Assembly (NCBI GenBank): GCA_958450365.1
Contig: CAUEEP010000759.1
Location: 310,001 to 374,000, forward strand
Source of the DNA: Mesorhabditis belari
Lineage: Eukaryota > Nematoda > Chromadorea > Rhabditida > Rhabditidae
DNA: 64,000 bases
Direction of reading: 5' to 3'
Shown here: piece after piece, positions 1 through 11,424 of the stretch
Numbering within the stretch: position 1 is the stretch's first letter
Layout of the letters: every line of letters begins with the position of its first letter
Notes under the pieces: generated by a model
Seen by the model: only the letters and a program-made list of their open reading frames with translations
The model's database searches: none
Told to the model about the DNA's origin: nothing
Program-made: the position numbers and the translations under genes

Positions 1-584
1 TGCCAGCCGACCATGACGCCTGAATAGCTGGTACTTAATTGAGGGCTGTGTGTCCGTCGATCCATCCGGATTAAGGACTATCTATTGGTCTGTCCGTCCG
101 TCAGTGTCCGTTTTCGAGATGTGGAAGAACAGGTTTGGCTGAGGGGATAAGACGCCGTTCTCCAGAGCCGGCAGTCGTGTCCAAAAATGGATTTCGGGCT
201 GGAAACTGATACCCGAGGGCTTTCGACTAAACTGATGCCGAATCTGAAGTCAGATTCCACGCCTGTGTGCAAGTTAGCAAACTTGCAAGTTAGGTTTGGT
301 TTTAACGGAGTGTCATGTGCTGGTGAAAAGATAAATGATCAATCAATCAACATTTGTTAACGTTTAAAATAAGAAATAAAAGAGATTAAGAGAAAAAAAT
401 ATTATACCAATTGAGCCCGGAACGCCGAATATCCTCTAAAGCCGTTGCTGATCGGCATTCACCTTGAAATATTGATTCTAACATCAAAATTCAATGGATT
501 TACCAAAGTTCTAACATTTTAAACTTGTTTGCTTTGAAGTTATCATTGATTTTTAAAAATCTGAACGATTTAAAATCGACTCAG
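1..584. other. upstream of ANKRD13 exons, no supported gene
   Basis: No exon could be supported here in either strand. The N-terminal ankyrin repeats and first half of the GPCR-chaperone region of the ANKRD13-type gene must lie upstream of the window or in an exon here too short to recognise. Confidence 0.4.
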
Positions 585-3500
585 GAATCTGAGTCGCATC
601 CCCTGTCATCTGTGCTTAAAATGGTGCGGAGTGAGATCACAGAAGTTTCCCCGAACACCGCTGATTCGCTAGGTATTTTTTTTTAAATTTAGCTACAGTA
701 AACTACAATAAACTAGCTTTAGATCAAGAAAAACCATCAAATTCCAGGTGGAATCACACCGGCCGAGTACCTCGACAAGGATTTTGAGCTCAATTGTGAT
801 ATTGGTGAGTGATTGATTGGCATTAGAGCTTTTAAGGTTTAATATTAACTCGATTGGAGCCAAAACCGAGTTTACATAAATCAATCTTAAGTTATTAATT
901 GTTGATAAATTTTACGAAAGTTTACTAATTTTAAATCTGAATTTCGATAACTAAACTGAGTTTGAGAAATTCCCGTTTAAAAACTAAATTTTCCCGTTTA
1001 CCCGAAATCCTTTTTGACCGTTACTTCTGGGTTGAGATTTTTCAAATCTGATTTGACAGATGTAGTCGCTGTAAACCTGTAGCTGTACAGCTGTAGTCGC
1101 TGTAAACCTGTAGCTGTACAGCTGTAGTCGTTGTAAACCTGTAGTTGTACAGCTGTAGTCGCTGTAAACCTGTAGCTGTAGAGCTGTACAGCTGTAAACC
1201 GCTGTAGTCGATTACAGATTAAAAATAGATTTATTGACACGAATAATGTGGTACAAACAATATACAAGCACAACCCTTAATCCCTAAATGTAGAGAAGCT
1301 AAAAAACCCAATATAGATGAGATAAAGAACCAATAATCCAGCCGGCGGCATTGAACCTTTGACCTCCCGACTAACTAGGGAATGTTGTCAAGTTAAGATG
1401 AACTTTTTGAACGAGACCAATCCTATCTAATAGAGTTTTTTACGCTGATTCTGAATCCGGCTTTAACTTTTCCGGAAGAGCTCTGTAATGCGAGATCTTT
1501 AGCGTAGAAGATTTGGGACTCGAGTTAGGAAGTGAAAAGAAGCTGAAGAAATGGAAGAAATGGAAGAAATGGAAGCTACAAAAATACACAAACTTTGCGT
1601 CTTATAATAAGTAAAGATAAATCTTTAAAGATTGAATAGCAAAGCTTTAAATACTTTTTGAAATAAATCCAAATTCCAGGCCGAGCCAAGGAGATCTCCC
1701 GTAAATCGAACACTTTCAAAGCGACTTTATGGTTGGCTGAGGAGTACCCACTTCAGCTACAAGTAAGTTAGTGAAACTTAGTAGTAAATAGTAGCAAATT
1801 GTAATGCAAATTGTGATGTAGATTGTAACTAGTAAATATGCTGTACTATCTACTTTTTTATTATACTTTATAACTACTATTTTCAACATTTCAAAGAAAA
1901 TAGCATTTAAACCGCCGTTTACCGTTGAGTTTGGCTAAAAATGTGATCAAATCGAAATTTGAAACAATTAAAGTACTCAGTTAATCAATTAATAACGAAT
2001 ATTTTATTGTTTATTTGTCAAGGAACAAATAATTCCGATTGTTTTAGGAACAAATAATTCCGATTGTCGATCTGATGGCCTCGAATAGTGCCCACTTTGC
2101 GCGACTCAACAACTTCATCCGTTTACAGCTTCCCGCTGGGTTTCCCGTTAAAATCGAGATTCCCCTATTCCATGTGGTTTGTGGATAGATTTGAATACTT
2201 TATATACTTTATACCACAATAGGCACCTCTTGACAATTGCTACTTAAAATTGCTACTTTTCTAAGAGATGTTTAAGTTAAACGGCTTAAACTCGACTTAA
2301 ACTCGACCTGATCGTCAAGCTTTGATGGCCTATAACTTTGTCCAGAGACCATATTTTTGTTAACTTTTTATATCATTGTACAGATGACATTTCAGGCTTT
2401 CAAATGATACCAAATAGAGCTTGATTGGAGAATTTAGTCTAACTTTTTAGTTAGTTTTAATTTAGTCCAAAATCTGAGCCAGCTCTGAGCAAATGAGGCC
2501 TATCCAACTCGGGTGTCGTTTCACCTTGTTTGCATGGGAATGGAAAATCCAGTCAAGCTCTATTTGGTATCATTTGAAAGCCTGAAATGTCCTCTGTACA
2601 ATGATAAAAAAGTTAACAAAAATAAGATCTCTGGACAAAGTTATAGACCATCAAAGCGTGGACGATCCGTTCAAAATACCCGAAAACTAAGCAAGAGCCG
2701 AAGTTTACATTATGTAAACAATAATTTGCCTTACATTAAACGGTCGATTGAAATGTTGGATATTTTCTTCTTTCTGCAAAGAGTCAACGAAACGATTGAT
2801 AATTTCTTGACTAAATTTCTTGAATTGACAGATTTTCTTTGACTAAATTCTCCAGTCAAGCTCTATTTGGTATTATTTGAAAGCCTGAAATGTCCAGATT
2901 TTGCTAGATCGCTAAAATTGACTAGTTTTACAGCTTACAGTTTTACAGCTTACAGTTTTACGGCTTACAGTTTTACTCGCCCACTTTTCTGCTCGATTTA
3001 TTAAATGACTGTTTTTAGGTGAGTGCAAAGATCACTTTTGGCAATATTAACAAGCCGGGTCGCTTCGTGACACCGATTGATGAGGTTTGTTTTAGATGAA
3101 ACAGCAATGCTTGACTACTGATGATTTTTGTTGAAACTTAATAGGAAATAGGAACTATAAAGGAACTATAAAGGAACTTTAAGGGAACCAAATAGGAACT
3201 ATAAAGGAACTATAAAGTCATTGATAAGAACATATCAATTTTCAGCCATCGGTGAATGGGATAATGCCAGTGACAATTGATGATCAATGCTTTGAGATTC
3301 CATCCAATTACAGCTCTTTCGACGAGCTTTCAGCGGCAAATTGGTGGGATGCGAACAATGACCCAACTTCGCCACCGTCAGGGCATCGTCATCATTGTCA
3401 GTTTACAAGAGAATGGGGAACTTTACAAGAGACTTTACAAGAGAATGGGAAAAGTGTTGTAACTTTGCAAGCATGTAAACAATGATAGATTTGGCTGCAC

Positions 3501-4730
3501 TTGAAAGCTTCAAAATTGGAAGCTTCAAAGTTGGAAGCTTCAAAGTTCGACTTCAAAGTTCGACTGTAATCTGTTTAGACTCGGCCGAGCAACAAGAAGA
3601 AATGCTTCTTCAATTGGCTATCCAACAGAGTCTCCAAGACAATTCGACGAATCGAGGAGAGGATGAACAACAGCAAGGCAATGGAAATCTCATGATGAGT
3701 GCGTAGTTGAAAGACGAAGATTTGATGCTACAAAGATTTGATTAAATCACAAGTTGATGGCTACAAGTTTGAAACTCAGGTGTCGCTCCGCAGGGTTGGT
3801 TTGAGGCTCCACAAGAAACTTCATGGAGCCCGGCGGCCGATCGAGAGGCTCAAGAATTGGCAATCGCCATACAGGTTAGGAAGTGGAAAAAACAGAAAAA
3901 TCAAGGCTTTAAAGAACAAAATTCAATATACAAGAATCAGAAAGAGTATAGATTTTCAAAATTTAAGAACACGTGCTTTCAGGAGAGCCTCCGATTCGCG
4001 AATAACCCAAACGCAGCAAATGAGGAGCCACCAGCGTATCTTCCCGTCTTGCCGATTGCTAATCTTGAGGTGAGATTTTAAAATATAAACAAATAGCAGT
4101 TGATTTTCGATCCGGATTTGGATCCGGATTTGGATTTGGATTTGGATTTGGATTCGGATCCGGATTCGGATTCGGATCTAGATTCGGATCTGGATTCGGA
4201 TTGGGATCCGGATTTGGATTCGGATTTGGATTCGGATTGGGATTCGGATTGGGATCCGGATTTGGATTCGGATTTGGATTCGGACCTGGATTCGGATCTG
4301 GATTCGGATCTAGATTCGGATTCAGATCTGGATTCGGATCTGGATTCGCATTCGGAACCGGATTCGGATTCGGATCTGGATTCGGATTCGGATTCAGATC
4401 TGGATTCGGATCTGGATTCGCATTCGGATCCGGATTCGGATCTAGATTCGGATCTAGATTCGGATCTAGATTCGGATCTAGATTCGGATCTAGATTCGGA
4501 TCTAGATTCGGATCTAGATTCGGATCTAGATTCGGATTCAGATCCCGTTTCAGATCCGGATCAAATATCATAAGATCATCATCAATTGTTTCAAATCTCA
4601 AACTTTTTAGGACGACTTATCGATGGCTCTCCGTTTATCCCAAGTCGAAGAGGAGCAACGACGTCAAGCTGCCGTCAGCGAGGAAGAGGAATTGGCGCGG
4701 ATCCTTGAACTCTCTAAACAGGATCATTAA
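585..4730 (+). CDS. ANKRD13: ANKRD13-family ubiquitin-interacting protein, 3' part
   Basis: ANKRD13 proteins bind Lys63-linked ubiquitin chains on internalised membrane receptors through C-terminal ubiquitin-interacting motifs (UIMs). Exons read: 585-672, 748-804, 1680-1762, 2048-2176, 3019-3084, 3246-about 3396, 3579-3698, 3780-3874, 3983-4069, 4611-4730. They give about 330 residues. The diagnostic GPCR-chaperone segment is present ([41 protein letters not shown]), followed by four UIM-like helices: [38 protein letters not shown] and [11 protein letters not shown]. Phases agree at every junction except the donor near 3396, which is chosen by phase only. Ankyrin repeats and start codon are outside the window, so this is partial. 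The stop is TAA at 4728-4730. The family assignment is secure; which paralogue is not. Confidence 0.9.
1062..1215. repeat. minisatellite, about 31-bp unit
   Basis: Imperfect head-to-tail copies of a unit built from GTAGTCGCTGTAAACCT and GTAGCTGTACAGCT fill part of the intron between ANKRD13 exons 748-804 and 1680-1762. Confidence 0.85.
2317..2905. mobile_element. dispersed palindromic element A, copy 1
   Basis: A long imperfect inverted repeat occupies an ANKRD13 intron. One arm reads TGATGGCCTATAACTTTGTC followed by TATCATTGTACAG and CAGGCTTTCAAATGATACC. The other arm (about 2550-2690) is its reverse complement, and outer flanks continue to about 2790. Related copies are at 21225-21775 and 62430-62790. 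No transposase is visible, so this looks like a non-autonomous foldback/MITE-type element; this copy also has a partial third arm at 2850-2905. Confidence 0.75.
4107..4565. repeat. hexamer/dodecamer satellite GGATCT-AGATTC
   Basis: About 450 bp of near-perfect GGATTC/GGATCT/GGATCC repeats fill the last ANKRD13 intron, between exons 3983-4069 and 4611-4730. The tract is open in several frames on both strands (Asp-Leu, Phe-Gly and Pro-Asn repeats), but it is intronic and these frames are not taken as genes. Confidence 0.9.
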
Positions 4731-5080
4731 GCTTGAGCCTTTAATCTTGAGATCTTGAGTCCAAATCTCTTCAGTTATTTAATCGCCAGCCTTTCCTTGC
4801 TCATTGCCTACTTCTGTTGAACACTTTTTTGAACTTCTTCTTCGTGGTATACTTTGTGTGAAATGGCCGCCTTCTAGCGCACTGAATTCTTCGTTTTCTT
4901 GCGTTGCGTTGAGAATAGTGAAGCTTTTAGCTTGCCAGAAAGGGGTGAGTTTTGAGCACAAAGTACATGCACCCAATTTTCCCGAACACTTCAATTTCTT
5001 TACCCTATCAAAAATTAGCTGTGATTGCGATTTTATGGATTCGATCTGGTCAAATAAAAAACTGTTCATCATAATATTGT
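4731..5080 (+). terminator. ANKRD13 3' UTR with poly(A) signal
   Basis: The sequence after the stop codon holds a canonical AATAAA at 5053-5058, a reasonable cleavage region for the upstream gene. Overlapping ORFs of 96-97 codons on both strands here show no recognisable motif. Confidence 0.5.
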
Positions 5081-5459
5081 GTATTTCTGTTTAGATAAAG
5101 TTTTTATTTTTATGATTTGTAGAATTTACAGCATGAAATCGACTTTCACAAAGCAAAAGAGAGATCTCTATGTAAGGTGTTCTTTGTACGGTCGCGTAAT
5201 CGCGCTGCATCTGGCATAACTTATGCTTAATATCATTTAAAAGGTTGAAAGGTCTTTTTTTATATAAAAGTTAACAATAAAATTATCTTTACACGAAGTT
5301 AAAAGCGTTAAAAAATCAAAAAATTCAAAAATCGCCGGGATCGATTACAAAAACCTTAATTTCTTGTAAATTCTAGAATTGCAAAAGAAATAAAAGTCAG
5401 AGTTTTCTCGTCTTTTCTTCTTTTTACGGTAGGTTATTGTAAATATCTTCTGTAAACTT

Positions 5460-5880
5460 TCAACTTTCAGTTTCACTTTTGCCAAGCTCAAATTGATTCG
5501 GAATCAGCGTAAAAAAAACTCTATCAGATCGGCTTGGTCTTGTCCCAAAAGCCCACAAAAAAGGGATCGATTCCAAAACACACTTAACCTTAACTTGCCA
5601 ATATTCCCTAGTGAGATCCAGAGTGCTTAGCCAGTCGACTATTGTAATCATCTTCTGTAAACTTTCAATCAGGTTTCACTTTTGCCGAGCTCAAATTGAT
5701 TCGGGAGCAGCTTAAAAAACTCTATTAGATCGGCTTGGTGTCGTTCAAAAAGCTCATCTTAACTTGCCTTAACAATCAAATAACAATCAAAAAGCCCACC
5801 TTAACTGCCTAGTAAGATAGGCGCTTAGCCAGTCGACTATTGTAATCAACTTCTGTAAACTTTCAATCAGGTTTCACTTT
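5460..5880 (-). pseudogene. decayed Ty3/gypsy-like reverse transcriptase fragments
   Basis: On the minus strand, 5651-5460 reads STLDLTREYWQVKV. This resembles the palm-domain motif of Ty3/gypsy reverse transcriptases (typically S-x-LDL-x-x-G/E-YWQ-I/V), followed by FFTLIPNQFEL in place of the usual TPxGxxEF block. The surrounding segment recurs as about three increasingly degraded tandem copies (around 5446-5640, 5640-5840 and 5840-5900). No LTRs, protease or integrase are visible. This is a relic, not a functional element. Confidence 0.55.
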
Positions 5881-5899
5881 TGCCCAGCTCAAATTGATC

Positions 5900-8470
5900 A
5901 GTTGTCTTACAATCAAAAATTTGATCTCATTAAAATAATCAATCTTTTGGTGGTAAACTATTCTTTTTTCGTTTCTCAGAGCCTTTTGTTTGTCGCTTTT
6001 TCAACAAAAAAGCCCTTTTGTTTTAAAATTTGACAAAAAGAGGTCGTCGTCGTCGTCGTCGTCGTTAAACGTCATCGTTTATTCTTTTTAAAATGCAAAG
6101 TGTTCTATTCTTAACTGAAAATAGTTTAAAAGAATCTTTTTTCTTTTCTTTAGCTTACTATTCGATTGAAATTTTTAATGCAGATGATTGCTGAGTTTCG
6201 AACTTTCAAATATCTTCTTTCAAACTCCAAAAATCCGTTCTCAACAAAAGCTGAGTGTCTGTGAAATCTTTGGGCGTTTGGTGAATTTTAAAGAACACTC
6301 CGCAGCCTAGCAACTTGACTATTGGGTTTAAGATCTGATTTTTTTTTGGGAATTCTTAGGATTATGCCTTTAAATTTGAATCACCGTAATCAAACAATCC
6401 GTTTTCCAAATAATCCGTTTTCTAAAACGTTTCCCTTTCTCTTTCTACCGTAGCCTTGTCTCTATTCTTTTATCTAATCAATCCTCTTTTTGTGCTTTAG
6501 ACTTTTTGTAGCTTTTTCTAGCTTTTGTAGCTTTTTGTAGCTTTTTGTAGCTTTCGATATCGATGTAGCTTTGTAGCTTTCGATATTCTTTGTGAACTCT
6601 CAGAGAATCAAGTCAATTAGTAGATTCATTAGACAAAAATAGAGACAAGTTTACGGTAGAAAGGGAAAATGTTTTAGAAACATAAACAAAACACTCAAAT
6701 CCATTTTCTAAAACATTTTTGACTCGTCTCTCGATATCTTTCTGAACCAAAAATCAAGCCAAAAGGAAATTGGATAAAAAATAGAGACAAGTTTACAGTA
6801 GAAAGGGAAAATGTTTTAGAAAACGAACTCGAGACGAATGAAATGGACGGAAATGAACTGAAATCTGAACTGAAATCATTCCTAACTCTTTCTTCTAACA
6901 GATTTCTCCATTTTTTGTTCTCTGCAATAACGAAATGGCCTTAAATCTGGCCATTTTGTTGGTCAAATCAGAAATGGAAAAGAATTTCCCCTTTTTGCTG
7001 ATGCTTTTTCTAATTTTAGCTTTTAGACAAACTCGATTTTAGATCTATTTTAGCAAAAAACTACCGTAATTCACCCGTTTCCATTCGAACAACGTTTCCA
7101 TAGTTCCGTTCGATCAAGAGAATCACAAGGCTCACCTATTGATACCAAAATTGAGCTCATCTAATGTAAATTGACAGCTAGATTACGGTAGGTTGCTTAA
7201 AATTGATGTAACTTAGCAAACTATTGAATAAAATGAACACAATCTAGCCACCGCTATAGCAAATTCGCTTCAGACAAAAAGAAAGCTTTTGATAAAAACA
7301 AAACAATAGAAATAGCTAATCTTTTATACAAAAAGGTGTGAAGAAGGCCGATTTATGAATTTCCAATTCAATTTATCGATTTTTGATGAATCTTTTTATC
7401 TTTTTATTGAAAATTATTATATTATAGAAGAAGGTGTCTTTGATAGCCTGAGTCGTCAAAAGCTTTCTTTTGTCTGAAGTTTGTCTGAAGCGAAGTTGTT
7501 ATAGCGGTGGCTAGATTGTGTTCATTTTATTCGCTCTCATAAAACGAACTTTTTTGACAAAACAAACCATTAAACTGACTTTTTTAGTCAAAAGACAATA
7601 AAACATTCAAAAGATTACTCTTCAGGGAAAGAACCCTAGTTCTTACTAAAGCTTTTTATTAGACAATGAACAAAAACGGCAAGTATTAACTGTTCAGAAA
7701 GAACTTGAACTTTAATTCATCCACTGAATTCCTTATAGCTTTTGCAAAAGTTATATATTCAAATTTATAGAATTTATGTATAAATATATTTATTTATTTA
7801 TATATAAACTCAGCCTTTTTCGTGATCTTTTGAATTTGATGCCTTTCCCCCGTTTTCCCTGTCTTTTCCCCTTCATCAAGAGCTGATCTAATGTAAATTG
7901 ACAGCTAGATTATGGTAGTTTGCTTAAAATAACTTAGCAAACGATTGAATAAAATGAACACAATCCAGCCAGCGCTATAGCAAATTCGCTTCAGACAAAA
8001 GAAAAAAGAAAAAAAGCTTTTGGAAAACAGTCTAACGACCGCTACAGCAACTTTCTTTGTTTAAAAAAAAAATATATATATTTATTTGCACCCAATCATG
8101 CCCAAAAAAATGCGAGATCTTTTTTACAAAATTCTACGCCGAAATTTGACCTATTTCTCTTCCAAATTGGCAAGAAAAAATGCGATTCTATGCTTTCAAA
8201 ATGTTTTACATAGCAAAAAGCTTCTAGTTTTTTTTATGAAAGCGATTTTTAGAAAAGTTTTTTCTAGTTTTTTTTTGTATGAAAAAGCATTACTTTAATC
8301 CGTTCATTTCATTCGTCTTTAACGTCTTTAAAGTTACTTTAACTTTATTTAAAGTAAAGTAACACCCAAGCTCGAGTAAGTCACGAGTAAAGTTCTGCCT
8401 AATTTACATTCGCTTAATTGCTTTGAATCTTTTTGTTGGGTTTTTATTGTTATATAAACTTTTATTATTG
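5900..8470. other. AT-rich gene-free stretch with MITE relics
   Basis: No exon is supported. Inverted copies of a motif containing TACGGTAGAAAGGGAAAATG lie at 6415-6470 (reverse), 6645-6690 and 6795-6825. A second family, containing TGAACACAATCTAGCCACCG, forms an inverted pair at about 7180-7290 and 7455-7530, with a further direct copy at 7880-8010. A (GTC)n microsatellite is at 6043-6064. The rest is low-complexity AT. Confidence 0.6.
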
Positions 8471-8473
8471 TTC

Positions 8474-8760
8474 TTGGGCGCGGGAACCAGGGGACAGCCA
8501 TCACCATGCTATTTTATGTGCGGGATACACCAGAGAAGGTTGAAGAGACGCTGGAAAGCACTCTTTCGACGTCGGGAACTTTGGCCGGAGAGGGCCAGAG
8601 GGATCCATAAGACGGACCGGAGAGGAGAGGAGCCGAGCCACGCCGAGCAACAAATAACAGCAAAAATTGCTAACCCCAATAAATTACTTCTATTATTGTT
8701 CTAAAGCAAAGTTAGCTGCAGCGGGGTTCGAACCCCCGACACACGCACCGGAGAAGCGTC
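8474..8760. mobile_element. GC-rich insert with tRNA-like B-box, possible SINE/retroelement fragment
   Basis: This is a GC-rich island in AT-rich DNA. It is bounded at about 8456-8470 and 8689-8703 by a near-identical short direct repeat ending TATTATTGTTCT, as expected of a target-site duplication. Just beyond it, on the minus strand, a pol III B-box-like GGTTCGAACCC lies at about 8725-8735. No complete tRNA cloverleaf could be folded. The island has an open plus-strand frame rich in Arg, but no domain was recognised. Confidence 0.35.
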
Positions 8761-9389
8761 AATTTGATGGAAAACAAAAGAATTATACTGCGACTTTAGG
8801 GTATTTATTTAAATTTTGATTTTCTAATAGAATCTTTTGTCATTTTGATTGGCAGAGAAATTATTGAAAAAAAAACTAATATGCAAAGCTAACTCTTTTC
8901 CATTTTTTTTCTTCTTTTAGTCCATTTCCTTGCTCATAAACTCTTCAAAAAAGATAACACTTCAAAACACTTCGAAAAGGTGTGAAGAAGGCCGATTTAT
9001 GACTTTCCAATTCAATCTATCCATTTTTGATAAATAATCCTTTTTTTTTCTATTAGAAATCATTGTAATTCGTAGTTTAAAAAAACAGAAAAAGATAAAT
9101 AATCAAATCTAGCTTTTGGATAGCTAAAGTTTTGTGGGCTAAGCAAAGAAAAGACTATGGAATACCATAAAAGGTCAGGTCTGAAGTCAGGTTCTGTAAT
9201 GGTGGCCAGGCCAGTGGCAGTTAAGCCAACTTAAGTCAAGGCTAGGGATAGAGCCAGATTCAAAGGCAAGGTTTAGTAAAGTAGCCTTTAATATTTCTGA
9301 TTTACTCTTTTTTATTAGCTCCTTCGAATATGATATCAGAAAGATAAGATAAAATAAGATAAAACCTAGATCTTCTAGATTAAAACCTA

Positions 9390-9771
9390 CCGTAAATACT
9401 ATAATAGTACCCCACCCCCATAATGACGGTGTTTTTCTAGGTAATTTTAGGGCGTAGAATCGAAATTTTGACATAACAGAGCTTGTGGAAACAAACGGAC
9501 GGAGTTATACAAAGAGAAAAATCGACAATTTTCTGTAATTTGACCTAGTGTCTTTCAAATTGGTTCCACACGCTCTGTTATGCCAAAATTTCGATTCTAC
9601 GCCCTCAAATTACCTAGAAAAACAACTTTCGGAACAGAAATTGGTTAATATTAACTTTTTAGAGCTTTTTTAAAACGGGAAAAAGGTGCGCTAATGGGCA
9701 AGGTGCGGAAAAAAAGGTGCGGAAATGTCCGGGTGCACAAAAAAAAGGTCGCATTTGTCCTACTCCCATCT
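9390..9771. mobile_element. palindromic element B, rearranged copy fused to a CCGTAAAT MITE end
   Basis: From 9390 to about 9432 the sequence matches the left end of the TA-flanked CCGTAAATA MITE seen intact at 56872-57135. It then runs into element B (inverted arms near 9435-9475 and 9555-9625), whose right terminus ends near 9771. Compare the intact element B at 11759-12295. Confidence 0.7.
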
Positions 9772-9965
9772 TTTATTTTCCTAAAACAAGATTGAAATGC
9801 TTTTGACATAAATGGCGATTTTTATAAAGAAAAAAATCAATCACAATTTACTGATTCGTTTATTAGCTAAGTATTCATTGATAAACAAAGATTTCAAAAA
9901 AGTGAACAAGATTTTCCGGCGAAAACAATCGTTTCCCCATCCTCAACTACTTCAAACATTAATTT

Positions 9966-10130
9966 AAAGAGCGCTGATTAAAGAGCGCTGATTAAAGAGC
10001 TCTGATGAAAGAGCGCTGGTTAAAGAACGCTGCTTGAAGAGCGCTGATTAAAGAGCGCTGATTAAAGAGCACTGATTAAAGAGCGCTGACTAAAGAGCGC
10101 TGATTAAAGAGCGCTGATTAAAGAGATGCT
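9966..10130. repeat. 14-bp tandem repeat AAAGAGCGCTGATT
   Basis: About eleven imperfect copies lie head to tail in the intergenic region upstream of the acyltransferase gene. Confidence 0.9.
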
Positions 10131-10162
10131 TAAGTTAAGAACTCCTGTCATAGCATTAAGTA

Positions 10163-10245
10163 TTGGGTTGGTGAATTGAAAACTGCGGGACTTTGAACTA
10201 AGATTTATTCAACAAAAAACCATCAATTCATTCCACAAAGATCCT
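10163..10245. mobile_element. truncated mariner-type terminus
   Basis: Begins TTGGGTTGGTGAATTGAAAA after a TA and matches the left 75-80 bp of the intact element at 53381-53906, then stops. No right end was found. Confidence 0.65.
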
Positions 10246-10254
10246 TTATAGATA

Positions 10255-10353
10255 ATGGTAACAAATTGTTCATATCACGCTTTGGAAGAGCAAAAAGATG
10301 AAGAAAAGGAGATCATTGTTGAGGAAGAGAAGAAAATACATTCAACAATTGCA
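10255..10353 (+). CDS. possible first exon of the acyltransferase gene
   Basis: An ATG at about 10255 opens a charged reading frame (…EEQKDEEKEIIVEEEKK…) that runs to a GT donor near 10354. It could be the N-terminal exon of the downstream acyltransferase gene, with a mariner later inserted in the first intron. However, the join to the exon at 11425 does not keep phase with the best acceptor. No homology is recognised. Treat as tentative. Confidence 0.25.
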
Positions 10354-10432
10354 GGTTAGTGAGCAGAATTCCGTGTACTTGTGCTCATAAGCACACCCTT
10401 TCTGGTGCACTGAATTCTTTAGCTTACTATTA

Positions 10433-11352
10433 GGTCGAGGAAAAAGTTCTGACTCAGTTGCGAAAAATTCAATTTTTCTGCATTTTTTGCTGGTTTTTGC
10501 GCTTATACCCATCTTGATCTTATACCATTAGAAATCATTGTAATTCGTAGTTTAAATTCGCTTATACCCATTCGCTTATACCCATTTGCTTATACCCATT
10601 CGCTTATACCCATTTGCTTATACCCATTCGCTTATACCCATTCGCTTATACCCATTTGCTTATACCCATTCGCTTATACCCATTTGCTTATACCCATTTG
10701 CTTATACCCATTTGCTTATACCCATTCGCTTATACCCATTCGCTTGTACCCATTCGCTTGTACCCATTCGCTTGTACCCATTCGCTTGTACCCATTCGCT
10801 TGTACCCATTCGCTTATACCCTTCTTGATGTATTTCAGATGAGTTTGCAAGAAAAAGAGCTTCGAGTTTTGATCCGCTATTGCTGGAAACGAAAATTTTT
10901 AGCAAAAGATACCGTGGAAGAGATTTGCGATGCTGAAGGTGAAGGAACTGTAAGTCAATCAAAATTTTGAAGATGGTACAGTCTTCAAGACACGAACCTC
11001 AAGGCTCAAGGCTCAAGACTTACCGCGTTCCGGTCGACCGTCAAAGTTGGATGATCATTGCAGCATTTCCTGAAAGATCGTCGATTCAAGTCATTTGAAG
11101 AAGTTGAAAAAGCTTGAAAAAAGAGTTCTTTGATTCGAAACCGAAGAAGTGGTGCTTCGACCAGATCCGAAAGTTTGCCGATCGATTGCAGAAAGTCGTA
11201 GTGATAATGAGGGGTTATACTTTCAGGAATTGCTGTAGTTGTTGTTGTTGGTGTTGTTGTTCTGGTTGTTGAATAATTGTTGTTACTTTTGTTATTAAAT
11301 TGCGCCTAAAAATTGAATTTTTCGCAGCTAAGTCAGAACTTTTTCCTCGACC
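10433..11352 (+). mobile_element. mariner element, internally deleted, intact TIRs and TA duplications
   Basis: The ends are inverted repeats of about 45 bp (left GGTCGAGGAAAAAGTTCTGA, right its complement) bounded by TA. The interior keeps a mariner transposase N-terminal helix-turn-helix (LRVLIRYCWKRKFLAKDT, then ICDAEGEGTVS) at 10849-10965 and RSGRPSKLDD near 11030. A C-terminal FDSKPKKWC…IRKFADRLQKVV lies near 11130-11200. The catalytic centre is missing, so the element cannot be autonomous. A tandem array of TATACCCATTCGCT (about 10558-10815) sits in front of the transposase. Confidence 0.88.
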
Positions 11353-11424
11353 TAGTAATAACAACATCTATCAAATGAAACGTTTAGTTTATTCAGTTTA
11401 ATTTATTCAGTTTAATTTATTCAG

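Noticed and set aside
4059..4758. Long open frames on both strands encoding Asp-Leu-Asp-Ser, Phe-Gly or Pro-Asn-Pro-Asp repeats
   Set aside because: They coincide with a hexamer satellite inside an intron of the ANKRD13 gene; a repeat with period divisible by three is open in many frames without coding.
10558..10830. CRISPR-like array (regular TATACCCATTCGCT units)
   Set aside because: Units are contiguous with no spacers, and it lies within a mariner element in an animal genome.
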